A DNA stretch of 39,027 bases from Deltaproteobacteria bacterium (lineage in GTDB: Bacteria > Desulfobacterota > Desulfobacteria > Desulfobacterales > JAFDCJ01). Made by a program: the position numbers and the translations under genes. Where the stretch lies: assembly GCA_024277475.1 (NCBI GenBank), contig JAJRVC010000730.1, positions 1-39,027 of the forward strand, in the 5' to 3' direction. Under the pieces are notes generated by a model. It had not been told where the DNA came from and made no database searches. It saw only the letters and a program-made list of their open reading frames with translations. Positions 16,625 to 24,537 of the stretch are shown piece by piece (positions within the stretch are counted from its first letter, which is position 1; each line of letters opens with the position of its first letter).

Positions 16625-17887
16625 ATGCGCGATGTGTTTGTGGCTGGTGTGGGCATGACCCGATTTGCCAAATATCTGGACCGATCCATCAAATACCTAT
16701 CCGGTGCCGCTTTGGAGCATACCCTCGCTGACGGTAAGCTAAACAAGGGGGACCTGGAAGCCGTATGGTTTTCCAATTCTATGTGGGGATATTTTTCGGA
16801 TCAACATTGCATCCGTGGGCAGGTGGCTTTGAGAGAACTGGGCATAGAAGGGATCCCAATTACTAATGTTGAAAATGCTTGTGCCGGAGGAGCCACAGCA
16901 TTTCATCAGGCCTGGCTGAGCGTAGCATCAGGACTTTATGACTGCGTTCTGGCTATCGGAGCGGAAAAGATCTACAACGAAGATAAAGCCAGGATGTTCC
17001 GGGCTTTTTGGACGGGCATTGACATGGACAACATGGAGGGGCAGATGACTGCCTGGAGAAATGTTTTGAACGGTCTGTCGTTGGAAATCCCTGCCGGTGA
17101 CGCCGGAGAAGGCGCCGGGAAAAATCGCAGTGCTTTTATGGACGTATACTCCGCTATGAGCCGCTGGCACATGGCCACCTACGGGACGACTCAGCATCAG
17201 CTAGCGGTCATTGCCTCTAAAAACCATTTTCACAGTTCAATGAATCCTTATGCTCAATTTCAACAGGAAATGAGCGTGGAAGAGATTCTGGCTGCTCGTC
17301 TGGTGAGCTGGCCGCTCACCGTCCCCATGTGTGCGCCGATTGGAGATGGTGCTGCGGCAGCCATCCTATGTTCGAAGGGTTTTTTGAACCGGTTGGAAAA
17401 TCCCAGACCGGTTAAAATCCGGGCGTCTATTTTGGGATCCGGCACCAATCGAGCCATTTCTGATGAAAACAAAGATATTGCCTTCCGATTGTCCCGGGCG
17501 GCTTATGAAAAAGCTGGTGTTGGTCCTGAAGACATCGATTTGGCAGAGGTTCATGATGCCACAGCATTTGGGGAACTGCATCAGACAGAGGCCCTCGGGT
17601 TCTGCCCTCCCGGTGAAGGTGGTGTCTTTGCCGAATCAGGAGCTACTCGATTGGGTGGCAAGATACCGATCAACACATCCGGCGGGTTGGAATCAAGAGG
17701 GCATCCTATCGGTGCTTCAGGGTTGGGACAGATTAATGAACTAGTCACTCAGCTACGACATGAAGCCGGAGACCGCCAGGTGGCAGGATGTCGGCTGGCC
17801 CTGGCTGAAAACGGTGGCGGCAACCTGGTTTTTGAAGAAGCCGCTATGGGTATCCACATTCTCGAGGGTTCAAATAAGCAAATCTGA
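16625..17887 (+). CDS. SCP2-type thiolase / acetyl-CoA acetyltransferase-like protein
   Basis: Thiolase-superfamily protein of 420 residues, of the bacterial and archaeal SCP2-thiolase or lipid-transfer group. It would cleave a beta-ketoacyl-CoA. The nucleophile cysteine is in NVENACAGGATAFHQ near residue 87, followed by VLAIGAEKIYNED. The histidine motifs EVHDATAFGELHQTEALG and SRGHPIGASG are intact. The second cysteine of classical thiolases (a CxG motif near the C-terminus) is absent; the corresponding stretch reads LAENGGGNLVFEE. That is seen in this subgroup, but it leaves open whether the enzyme cleaves, condenses or only binds a thioester. It follows the ligase after 14 bases, consistent with the pair forming the start and end of a beta-oxidation-like route. 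Confidence 0.86.
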   Translation: MRDVFVAGVGMTRFAKYLDRSIKYLSGAALEHTLADGKLNKGDLEAVWFSNSMWGYFSDQHCIRGQVALRELGIEGIPITNVENACAGGATAFHQAWLSVASGLYDCVLAIGAEKIYNEDKARMFRAFWTGIDMDNMEGQMTAWRNVLNGLSLEIPAGDAGEGAGKNRSAFMDVYSAMSRWHMATYGTTQHQLAVIASKNHFHSSMNPYAQFQQEMSVEEILAARLVSWPLTVPMCAPIGDGAAAAILCSKGFLNRLENPRPVKIRASILGSGTNRAISDENKDIAFRLSRAAYEKAGVGPEDIDLAEVHDATAFGELHQTEALGFCPPGEGGVFAESGATRLGGKIPINTSGGLESRGHPIGASGLGQINELVTQLRHEAGDRQVAGCRLALAENGGGNLVFEEAAMGIHILEGSNKQI

Positions 17888-17911
17888 AAATATAGCAAGG
17901 AAAATTTAAAG

Positions 17912-18466
17912 ATGGAGTTTAAAGAACTGCTGGAGAAAAGACGATCTGTCCGAAAATTTCAAGAAAAGAAAGTGCCTGCGGACCTTATCAACAAAATCAT
18001 TGATGATTCTACAAAGGCGCCAAATGCCGGCAATAATCAACCATGGAAGTTCATTGTTATCACCGACAAAAAGCGGATCTGGCAGATGTCGGATGATAGC
18101 AAAACCTCGATACTCGCTGATATAAAGAAAAATCCGGATTCAGCATTAAAAACATATGAAAAACCATTGCAGAACCAGAACTTCAATGTGTTTTATAACG
18201 CCCCTTGCCTGGTCTGTATTGTGGGTAAGAAAGGAGTACCCACCATGGCGGTGGATTGTGCACTTGCCGCAAGTTATTTAATGCTGTCTGCTGCATCCCT
18301 CGGATTGGGAACCTGCTGGGTTGAATTGGGAAAACAAATCAGAAATCCGGATCTTATCAAAATGATAAGGCTGCCTGATGGTTATGAAATCCATGCACCT
18401 ATTATTGTTGGTTACCCTGACCATATTCCGGTGATGCCGGAAAGAAAGAAACCGGAAATTATTTAA
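17912..18466 (+). CDS. Nitroreductase-family FMN oxidoreductase
   Basis: Small (184-residue) flavoprotein of the nitroreductase fold, normally a homodimer using FMN and NAD(P)H. The N-terminal FMN-binding signature RRSVRKFQEKKVP is followed by APNAGNNQPWKF. The C-terminal half has AVDCALAASYLMLSAASLGLGTCWVE and VGYPDHIPVMPERKKPE, typical of the group. Members reduce quinones, enoates, flavins or haloaromatics, so the annotation does not imply nitro compounds. Its place between a thiolase and an SDR suggests reduction of a pathway intermediate or electron recycling with the DUF2148 proteins; this is inference. The start lies 24 bases after the thiolase stop with an AAGGAAAAT leader. Confidence 0.88.
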   Translation: MEFKELLEKRRSVRKFQEKKVPADLINKIIDDSTKAPNAGNNQPWKFIVITDKKRIWQMSDDSKTSILADIKKNPDSALKTYEKPLQNQNFNVFYNAPCLVCIVGKKGVPTMAVDCALAASYLMLSAASLGLGTCWVELGKQIRNPDLIKMIRLPDGYEIHAPIIVGYPDHIPVMPERKKPEII

Positions 18467-18489
18467 ATATAGCCTGAAAAGGAATAATT

Positions 18490-19326
18490 ATGGATATATA
18501 CAAGGATAAAATAGCTCTGGTTACCGGAGGCGCTCAGGGTATTGGCCGGAGTGTGTGTGAACTGCTGGCCCTGTATGGGGCTTATGTGGTCATTGCTGAT
18601 ATCAATTTTGAGCAAGTTGAGAAAGTGGCCGAATCATTACTTAAAAAAGGATTGAAAGCCAAAGCAGTCCATCTTGATGTTACAGATGAATCGGGTTTCA
18701 AAAAAATTATCACTGACACGACAGAAGAACATGGACGACCGGACTATCTTTTTAATAATGCAGGGACTGCTATTGTGGGTGAAGTGCGTGACCTTACCAT
18801 GGACCATTGGCAAAGAGTGTTTGATGTCAATTTAAACGGTGTGCTGTACGGCACTTTCCACGCTTACCAGCTCATGATCAAACAGGGCAACGGCCATATC
18901 GTCAACCTCTCTTCCGTGGAGGGGGTGCTCCCCTTTCCAGGTACGGTATCCTATGTGGGCACCAAACACGCTGTATTTGGCTTATCGGAAAGTTTATTGG
19001 TAGAAGCCGTGGACACGGGGGTCGATATCACTATTATATGCCCCGCATACATTAAAACGCCAATGTTTGAAGAAAGTGAAGCAGTAAATACAACTCTGGA
19101 TACTTTTAAAACCTCTTTTATAGTCCGCCTGTTTTACATGTTATCTGCCATCACCCCTGACACGTGTGCGAGGCTGATGCTCAAGGGAGTTGCTAAAAAG
19201 AAAGCCATTGTTTTTACGCCTAAAATCGGCTGGTTATTCTGGTTTAATTATCGAACCTGGCCGACGCTGTATATACGTCTTCAGAGACTGTTACACCGTA
19301 TGGACAGGAAAAGAATAAAAAAATAA
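18490..19326 (+). CDS. Short-chain dehydrogenase/reductase
   Basis: NAD(P)-dependent oxidoreductase of the classical SDR family. The cofactor motif TGGAQGIGRSV lies at residues 13-23 and an acidic residue follows strand 2 (VVIADINFEQ), favouring NAD. NNAGTAIVGE, the catalytic serine in NLSSVEG and the YVGTK (YxxxK) pair are all present. The length is 278 residues, with a C-terminal basic extension rich in R and K that may touch the membrane (WLFWFNYRTWPTLYIRLQRL). In this operon it could oxidise a beta-hydroxyacyl-CoA ahead of the thiolase. No enoyl-CoA hydratase is encoded in the cluster, so the hydration step would have to be supplied elsewhere. Confidence 0.9.
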   Translation: MDIYKDKIALVTGGAQGIGRSVCELLALYGAYVVIADINFEQVEKVAESLLKKGLKAKAVHLDVTDESGFKKIITDTTEEHGRPDYLFNNAGTAIVGEVRDLTMDHWQRVFDVNLNGVLYGTFHAYQLMIKQGNGHIVNLSSVEGVLPFPGTVSYVGTKHAVFGLSESLLVEAVDTGVDITIICPAYIKTPMFEESEAVNTTLDTFKTSFIVRLFYMLSAITPDTCARLMLKGVAKKKAIVFTPKIGWLFWFNYRTWPTLYIRLQRLLHRMDRKRIKK

Positions 19327-19408
19327 TATAATCAAATGATAAAAGGAATAAACTATACCCTACAAGTAGAGGGAAATAAAACCAACAGACAATTGAAAAA
19401 AGGATGCA

Positions 19409-20635
19409 ATGATGACTGAAATAGTAAAGAGAATGCAGGATGAGCTTTACCATGATCTTCTGCTGGAGGATGAATCCCATGAAATCCGGGCCAAAGCCCG
19501 GGAATTTGCCCAGAGGGTCATAGAACCTAGGGCCTATGAGATAGGCACCACAGATGAGAGCAAAGACACTTTTTCATGGGAAGTGTTTAATGCCCTGGCA
19601 AAGGAAGATTTTTTCAAGATCCCCTATCCAAAATCAGTTGGCGGATTGGGGCTTGAATTCCCCTGCTGTGCCACGGTGGTGGCCCTGGAAGAATTTGCCT
19701 ATGCCTCCAACAGCATTGCAGCAGTTTATGATGTTCACTGCATCCTGGCCGGTCATGCCCTTGAATATGGCTCTGATTATATCAAGGACACCTATCTTGT
19801 TCCCATGACCAAGGCAGAAAAGATAGGGTGTTTCGCCACGACAGAGCCCTTTGCCAGCTCAGATCTGTCATCCAAATCCGTTGAGACAACCGCCGTTAAA
19901 AAAGAGGGCCATTACATTGTAAATGGCCAGAAACGGTTTATCACCAATGCCTGTGTGGCTGATTTTGTGACTGCTCTTGTCAATGTTGAAGGGCAGCTCA
20001 CCATGATGGTTGTTGATCTTGACTCCAAAGGATGCAGGGTCGGAGACCCGGATATCAAAATGGGAAACAAAGGCCAGCTCACCAGTGATATCTATTTTGA
20101 AGATATTAAAGTGCCTGAAAAAAATATTATCCAGGGACTTGGCAAAGGCTTGCACGCCGCCCTTGGCACTTTGACATACGGCCGGGTCGGCATTGCTGCA
20201 ACCGGCGTGGGCATGGCCCAGGCTGCGTTTGACGAAGCCGTGGCATATATGAAGAAAAGAAGCGCTTTTGGCAAAAAGATCGGTCAATTCCAATATTGGC
20301 AATTCAAAATGGCTGAAAGAGCCATTGAGATAGAAGCTGCCAGGAACATGTATTTAAAGGCGGCCTATCGAATGGACCAGGGCATTGAATTTCCTGAACC
20401 TGAAGCTGCGGGTGCCAAATACTATGCCACGGAGCTTGCTGGAAATATGGCAAGAGATGCGGTCCAGGTTTTTGGCGGCTATGGATTTATGAGGGAATTA
20501 AGCCATGATAAATCCCACTACAAAGTGGAACAGATCTTCAGAGATTACAAAATTGCAGAAATTTATGAGGGAACTAATGAAATCCAGAAAATGATTCTGG
20601 CCAGAGCCATCTTTGGAAGAGAATTGAGCAAATAA
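19409..20635 (+). CDS. Acyl-CoA dehydrogenase (second copy)
   Basis: A canonical acyl-CoA dehydrogenase of 408 residues. It has the FAD/substrate motif CFATTEPFASSDLSS, YIVNGQKRFITNA, RVGIAATGVGMAQAAFDEAV, the QVFGGYGFMRE region and the catalytic glutamate loop IYEGTNEIQ in full. Its motifs are closer to ordinary short- or medium-chain ACADs than those of the first copy at 12235. Two ATGs stand in tandem (19409 and 19412); either is possible after the AAAGGATG leader. The TAA stop overlaps the ATG of the next (broken) transporter gene at 20635, indicating translational coupling. It is the last intact gene of the operon. Confidence 0.92.
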   Translation: MMTEIVKRMQDELYHDLLLEDESHEIRAKAREFAQRVIEPRAYEIGTTDESKDTFSWEVFNALAKEDFFKIPYPKSVGGLGLEFPCCATVVALEEFAYASNSIAAVYDVHCILAGHALEYGSDYIKDTYLVPMTKAEKIGCFATTEPFASSDLSSKSVETTAVKKEGHYIVNGQKRFITNACVADFVTALVNVEGQLTMMVVDLDSKGCRVGDPDIKMGNKGQLTSDIYFEDIKVPEKNIIQGLGKGLHAALGTLTYGRVGIAATGVGMAQAAFDEAVAYMKKRSAFGKKIGQFQYWQFKMAERAIEIEAARNMYLKAAYRMDQGIEFPEPEAAGAKYYATELAGNMARDAVQVFGGYGFMRELSHDKSHYKVEQIFRDYKIAEIYEGTNEIQKMILARAIFGRELSK

Positions 20636-21005
20636 TGAAAAAAAGTTTCATGAAGAATGCTATCTTGGTGATCGCTATTATTGCATCTATTTTTATGAGC
20701 GGTCTGATGCTATCGGAACCGGTATCGGCCAATATCCTGAGGGCCATTTCCAGATTTCCAAAGACCAGCTTGTTTACCCAGGGAGCTTTGGTGGCCTTTG
20801 AAGAAAATCTCAAGCAATTTTTAGGCGGTAAGATGACTCTGAATATTTCAGGGCCTGATGTGATACCGACCAATGAACAATTTCAGCCCCTCCAGGCTGG
20901 TGTGTTTGATCTTTTATACACTCACCCGGCTTACCACATTGGCGCAACTGCAGCAGGTGCTTCCATTGATCCGGATCCTGTAAAAAGGCGGGAAACAGGT
21001 ATCAT
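20635..21005 (+). pseudogene. Truncated TRAP-type solute-binding protein (DctP family) N-terminus
   Basis: The reading starts by overlap with the dehydrogenase stop (TAATG). It gives a signal peptide (MKKSFMKNAILVIAIIASIF, ending about VSA), then text typical of a TRAP periplasmic receptor: FTQGALVAFEENLKQFLGGK, GPDVIPTNEQFQPLQAGVFD and LLYTHPAYH. About residue 122 the match ends and the same frame enters a sulfatase fragment. A complete receptor has about 330-350 residues, so two thirds are missing, and no DctQ or DctM follows. The operon probably once ended with its own TRAP uptake system for the pathway substrate. The exact junction (about 20985-21015) is placed by eye. Confidence 0.75.
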
Positions 21006-21420
21006 TCAGGGGTTCGACAAGTACAAAGGACAGTTCGACAAGGGCTGGGACCAAGTTCGGCAGGAGACGGCCGAGCGCCAGCTCCAGATGGGGGTCATTC
21101 CCGCCGGCACAAAGTTGGCCCAGAAGCCGGAGGACATCGCAGACACCCATCGAGGGCGTCAGCCTGCTCTACACCTTCAACGATGCAAAGACCCAAGAAC
21201 GGTATACCGCACAATACTTCGAGATGTTCGGTAACCGGGCGATCTATCGCGATGGCTGGCTTGCCCGTACCCTCCACCGGGCCCCGTGGCAGACCGGAAA
21301 ACAGAAGCCGTTGCAATCCGACACCTGGGATCTCTACAACGCAACGTCCGTGATGATTTCAGTCTCACCGACAATCTGGCCGGTGAACTATTACCTTGCC
21401 GGTACTCTGACACTCCAACG
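21006..21420 (+). pseudogene. Arylsulfatase remnant with deletions and frameshifts
   Basis: Three blocks in different frames resemble consecutive parts of the C-terminal half of arylsulfatases. The first, fused in frame to the transporter fragment, reads YKGQFDKGWDQVRQETAERQ then MGVIPAGTKL. The second, shifted after about 21140, reads TPIEGVSLLYTFNDAKTQER, then QYFEMFGNRAIYRDGWLART, ending DTWDLYN. The third, shifted again near 21345, reads VRDDFSLTDNLAGE. The family has roughly 60-100 residues between the first two blocks, so part is deleted. The N-terminal catalytic half (with the formylglycine cysteine or serine) is absent. It cannot make a working enzyme. The family match rests on remembered motifs. 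Confidence 0.65.
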
Positions 21421-21456
21421 AAAAAAGGGAGTGCCTCAACCGGCATCCCCCTTTTT
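21421..21456. terminator. Terminator-like hairpin between sulfatase and sat relics
   Basis: Six A precede an imperfect stem GGGAGTGCC / GGCATCCCC, followed by CTTTTT. It sits where the intact sat gene has its own terminator and looks like a diverged version of the same unit, so it probably belonged to the sat relic. Confidence 0.6.
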
Positions 21457-21486
21457 AAGTTTTTTACGCTAATCGAAGCTTACAAG

Positions 21487-21924
21487 TTACTTTTTATTAT
21501 CTCCGGTAGCCGCTCCGTGCAGCTTGATCTCGACTTTTTCCGTCAGTCCTTCGTAGTATTCGCGCAGAATAGCAACAACCTCATCCCGGCCGAAGTGATC
21601 CGGCAGTTCACCACCTTCAGAGAGCATTTTGCGCAGCATGGTTCCACTGAGCAGCACGCGATCTTCTTTTCCGTGGGGGCAGGTTCTCATGGATGCCATG
21701 CCGTCACATTTGTAGCAGTAGAAAGTCCAGTCGATCTTCAGCGGTGTGCACAGCAGCGCTTTGCCGGATTCATCGGGTGGCGGGATCTTGTCGAAAATAG
21801 TCTGTGCTTAGAACATGCCGTAGAAATCACCCACACCGGCGTGATCAAGACCGATAATCATCTTGGAGCAAGCCTGTAATTCTGACGGAAGGTGGCATGC
21901 AGCAAGCCTTCTCGCGGGCCGGCA
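21487..21924 (-). pseudogene. Decayed second copy of the sat 3' end
   Basis: This stretch matches the last 145 or so codons of the intact sat gene at 23016-24299, including the region after the stop codon. Reading on the minus strand, the final 70 residues differ at only 7 positions from the intact protein. The copy is broken by an in-frame TAA at 21808-21810 (a glutamate codon in the intact gene) and by two single-base insertions about 60 bases further upstream. The conserved motif GRDHAG reads GLDHAG, losing an arginine expected at the nucleotide site. Similarity ends abruptly near 21924, so the first two thirds of the gene are missing. It is a relic of a second sat lineage. Confidence 0.88.
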
Positions 21925-21998
21925 GGTCGCTAATCGGGACGTTCGTGCAGAACGGGCATGGTGCACAAGTAAAGGAAAGGAGACCAATCGCTCCTTTT

Positions 21999-22346
21999 TC
22001 ATGGCATACCCGTCACAATTTTCAAACCCTCATGGACTTCGTCCATTCTTTTTTTCGAAAGGGTGCCAATTTTTTCTTTTATGCTTCTTTTGTCGACTGA
22101 TTTGACCTGGGTTATGTTAACTACACACTTTTTGGGTAAATTTGCCTCCGCCTTTGGCAAAATAACATTGCCGGGCAATTCGCCAAATTTAAGGGTTGAC
22201 GTAATTGCCAGCATAATGACCGTATTGATATTGCTGTCATTTAACAGGTCATTTTGGATCACAAGTCCAGGCCTGCGACCGATTGGTTCTGAACCTTTTC
22301 CCGGTGAAAAATCAACCCAATATATCGAACCCTTCCTGATTACCAT
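21999..22346 (-). CDS. MazF/PemK-family toxin (endoribonuclease)
   Basis: A 115-residue protein of the CcdB/MazF fold that would cleave mRNA when freed from its antitoxin. Family landmarks are the start RKGSIYWVDFSPGKGSEPIG followed by RRPGLVIQND, then NTVIMLAITS, and NITQVKSVDKRSI. The arginine of the RRP motif and the serine/threonine at TS, thought to be catalytic in this family, are present. It overlaps the upstream antitoxin gene by 7 bases (ATGGTAA), typical of coupled pairs. There is no frameshift, so it is probably functional, in contrast to the relics that flank it. The host target and cleavage site cannot be predicted. Confidence 0.88.
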   Translation of the reverse strand: MVIRKGSIYWVDFSPGKGSEPIGRRPGLVIQNDLLNDSNINTVIMLAITSTLKFGELPGNVILPKAEANLPKKCVVNITQVKSVDKRSIKEKIGTLSKKRMDEVHEGLKIVTGMP

Positions 22347-22594
22347 TCCATCCCCTCTTTGTTTTCAGCTCCATCAAACCACAAAGATGTTTCAATCTGT
22401 TCTTTTTTGATTGAGTCATCGGAAAAAACACGATTGTAGGCCTCCATTATTTGCCTTTCCTTCTCATTTAATACCTTTTCATGAAGTACAGTTGAAATAA
22501 AACGGCTTCTGGACATCCCATTTTGTTTGCTTATTATGTCAATCATTGCCACCAGATCAGCTGGCATCGAAATGGCTATCTTTTGTGTATTCAT
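22340..22594 (-). CDS. Ribbon-helix-helix (CopG-like) antitoxin
   Basis: An 84-residue protein whose first 45 residues form a ribbon-helix-helix DNA-binding domain (QKIAISMPADLVAMIDIISK, then GMSRSRFISTVLHE). The acidic, flexible C-terminus (IETSLWFDGAENKEGMEW) would wrap the toxin. It precedes mazF in the same transcript and overlaps it by 7 bases, the usual antitoxin-first order. Such proteins normally repress their own promoter with the toxin as corepressor; a promoter lies 37 bases upstream. The AAGGGG ribosome binding site sits 8 bases before the ATG. Confidence 0.85.
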   Translation of the reverse strand: MNTQKIAISMPADLVAMIDIISKQNGMSRSRFISTVLHEKVLNEKERQIMEAYNRVFSDDSIKKEQIETSLWFDGAENKEGMEW

Positions 22595-22630
22595 TATTTA
22601 AACCCCTTTTTAGTAAGATATTTTATTCAT

Positions 22631-22659
22631 ACTATATGGTAATAATAATTGATTGTCAA
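22631..22659 (-). promoter_or_regulatory. Sigma70 promoter of the toxin-antitoxin operon
   Basis: On the minus strand TTGACA (22654-22659) is followed, after exactly 17 bases, by TATAGT (22631-22636). This is a near-consensus -35/-10 pair just upstream of the antitoxin gene. The AT-rich spacer is a plausible site for autoregulation. Confidence 0.82.
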
Positions 22660-22677
22660 GTATCTGTCGGGAGGGAG

Positions 22678-22956
22678 TCAAGGCAGATACCGGGACATCC
22701 TAAATAAATCACATTGTATCGGAATTTTGGGATGGCTTCGATACTCTCCCAAAGAAGCCGAAATGAAAAGATTATGCAACCAGTTATCATGATATCTAAA
22801 TTTATTTAGCCTTTTAGCGGGGATAGTCCTACCATTTAGTTTTTTTTTTACGGTTTGTGGATTGTAAGGGGCAAAATTTTGTATAAGCGTCCATCCGCTA
22901 ATATTTTTCTCGGCTGCAGCCATTGTGCCATGAAAATAATCTGTGATTTTCAACAA
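22678..22956 (-). pseudogene. Possible transposase C-terminal relic
   Basis: The 92-codon minus-strand reading contains WTLIQNFAPYNPQTVKKKLN and RLNKFRYHDNWLHNLFISAS, then LGEYRSHP. From memory this resembles the tail of transposase-like proteins in Desulfobacterales genomes (usually SPAERLNxxRYHDNWLxNLLxSASxGG). The reading begins with TTG inside the A-run of the sat terminator, with no ribosome binding site and no N-terminal part. It is therefore probably a leftover piece of an insertion sequence rather than a gene, although a small hypothetical protein is possible. Its position between the sat terminator and the toxin operon fits a recombination hot spot. Confidence 0.4.
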
Positions 22957-22987
22957 AAAAGGGAGCGCCTTGGGGGCAGCTCCCTTT
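22955..22987 (-). terminator. Rho-independent terminator of sat
   Basis: On the minus strand the stem GGGAGC / GCTCCC is followed by six T and lies 29 bases after the sat stop. The 33-base unit is identical to 8157-8189. Confidence 0.88.
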
Positions 22988-23015
22988 TAAATTTGGAATA
23001 AAACGAGTTAGTCAA

Positions 23016-24299
23016 CTACTTTTTGTTATCCCCGGTAGCCGCTCCGTGCAGCTTGATTTCTACCTTTTCCGTCAAACCCTGATAATATTCGCGCAGAATT
23101 ACAAGCACCTCGTCCCGGCCTAAATGATCCGGAATTTCCCCGCCTTCGGAAAGCATTTTGCGCAGCATGGTTCCACTGAGCAGTACCCGGTCCTCCTTGT
23201 CATGGGGGCAGGTTCTCAACGAGGCCATGCCGTCACATTTGAAGCAGTAGAAAGTCCAGTCGATCTTAAGTGGTGTACACAGCAGCGCTTTGCCGGATTC
23301 ATCGGGCGGCGGGATCTTGTCGAAAATGGTCTGAGCTTCGAACATGCCGTAGAAATCACCTACCCCGGCATGATCACGACCGATGATCATGCGAGAGCAG
23401 CCGTAGTTCTGGCGGAAGGTGGCATGCAGCAGGCCCTCTCTGGGACCGGCATACCGCATGTCAAGCGGATATCCGCCCTGGACCACCTTGTCTTCCACAA
23501 AGTACCCTTTTACCAGTGCATCAATACATTTAACGCGGACTTCCGCCGGAATATCTCCGGGCTTGAGGTTGCCCACCAGAGAATGAATATAGACCCCGTC
23601 ACAAACTTCCACGGCTATTTTACAGAGATATTCATGGGAACGATGCATGGGGTTTCTAAGCTGCAAAGCAGCCACTTCGCTCCAGCCTCTTTCGTTAAAA
23701 ATTTTGCGGGATTGCTCCGGTCGCATATAAACGCCGGCATATTTGGTCGGAAATTCGCCTTCGCTCAGCACCTTGACCGATCCGGCGAGATTGACATCTT
23801 TTTGCTCCATGACCATCTGGACACCGGGGTGATCGTCTTTGGCGATTTTCCAGAATTCTTCAGCAGTCGGCGTGCCTTCACCCATGTATACTTTTTCGCA
23901 TTCAAACTTTTTGTCGGCTTCGGTCATTTCATATTTTTCGGTAACTTTCATGGTGGCCATGATTTCATCCCCTTGAGGATCGTAAAGGGAAATCTCATCG
24001 CCCTCGTTGATGCCGGCCGCATCGTCTTTGGTGGCCGACAGAGTCACCGGAATGGGCCAGAAGGTCCCATCTGTCATCAAAAAGTTATCACAAACACCCT
24101 TCCAGTCTGCTTTGGTCATAAAACCGGTCAACGGGCTGAACCCACCGATGCCCATCATGATCAGATCGCCATTTTCGCGCGGCGAAATAGAAATCTTTTT
24201 AAGGCCTTCGGCTTTCTTCTTTTCAGCGTCCAACTCAGCGCCTTCGAGCAGACAGCAGGTCAGACCTTTTCCGCCATGAGGTGGAACCAATTTTGACAT
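23016..24299 (-). CDS. sat: Sulfate adenylyltransferase (ATP sulfurylase)
   Basis: Catalyses ATP + sulfate = APS + pyrophosphate, the activation step of dissimilatory sulfate reduction in the cytoplasm. The 427-residue length fits the dissimilatory Sat family. The active-site motif [13 protein letters not shown] lies near residues 205-217 and the second, [12 protein letters not shown], near 305-316; both are intact. Two cysteine pairs (CFKCDG and RTCPH near 350-360) match the zinc- or metal-binding site of this type. AAAGGAG precedes the ATG. A sigma70-like promoter lies about 80-110 bases upstream and a strong terminator follows, so the gene appears monocistronic. It lies about 20 kb from qmoBC and next to a broken copy of its own 3' end. 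Confidence 0.96.
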   Translation of the reverse strand: MSKLVPPHGGKGLTCCLLEGAELDAEKKKAEGLKKISISPRENGDLIMMGIGGFSPLTGFMTKADWKGVCDNFLMTDGTFWPIPVTLSATKDDAAGINEGDEISLYDPQGDEIMATMKVTEKYEMTEADKKFECEKVYMGEGTPTAEEFWKIAKDDHPGVQMVMEQKDVNLAGSVKVLSEGEFPTKYAGVYMRPEQSRKIFNERGWSEVAALQLRNPMHRSHEYLCKIAVEVCDGVYIHSLVGNLKPGDIPAEVRVKCIDALVKGYFVEDKVVQGGYPLDMRYAGPREGLLHATFRQNYGCSRMIIGRDHAGVGDFYGMFEAQTIFDKIPPPDESGKALLCTPLKIDWTFYCFKCDGMASLRTCPHDKEDRVLLSGTMLRKMLSEGGEIPDHLGRDEVLVILREYYQGLTEKVEIKLHGAATGDNKK

Positions 24300-24379
24300 T
24301 TGATTTTGTCTCCTTTCCCTGTAGTTTTAACGCATGAATGGTTTCACACGATCAATTCGTATATTTGATAAAAGGGGAA

Positions 24380-24408
24380 TAAATAGTAAGAAATATTGTC
24401 TTTGTCAA
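24380..24408 (-). promoter_or_regulatory. Candidate promoter of sat
   Basis: On the minus strand TTGACA (24403-24408) is followed after 17 bases by TATTTA (24380-24385). The -35 is perfect but the -10 is weak. The leader to the sat ATG is about 75-80 bases. Confidence 0.55.
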
Positions 24409-24537
24409 GAATAATTCAACTTTTCCCGGGGTAACGTCTAAATAGAGTCTAACCGACGCAGATAAAAGCATTTTGATATAACCAGCCCAGTGATACTTGG
24501 CTTTCCGTCAGGATATCTTTTGCTCTAAACATTTTTC

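Noticed and set aside
21286..21879. 197-codon plus-strand reading across the sulfatase and sat relics
   Set aside because: Only its first third holds sulfatase text (frame-shifted); the rest is antisense to the sat relic. It is an accident of two adjacent relics.
23124..24296. 390-codon plus-strand reading opposite sat
   Set aside because: It lies wholly antisense to a clear sat gene and has no recognisable protein text; it is a shadow of the sat codon pattern.
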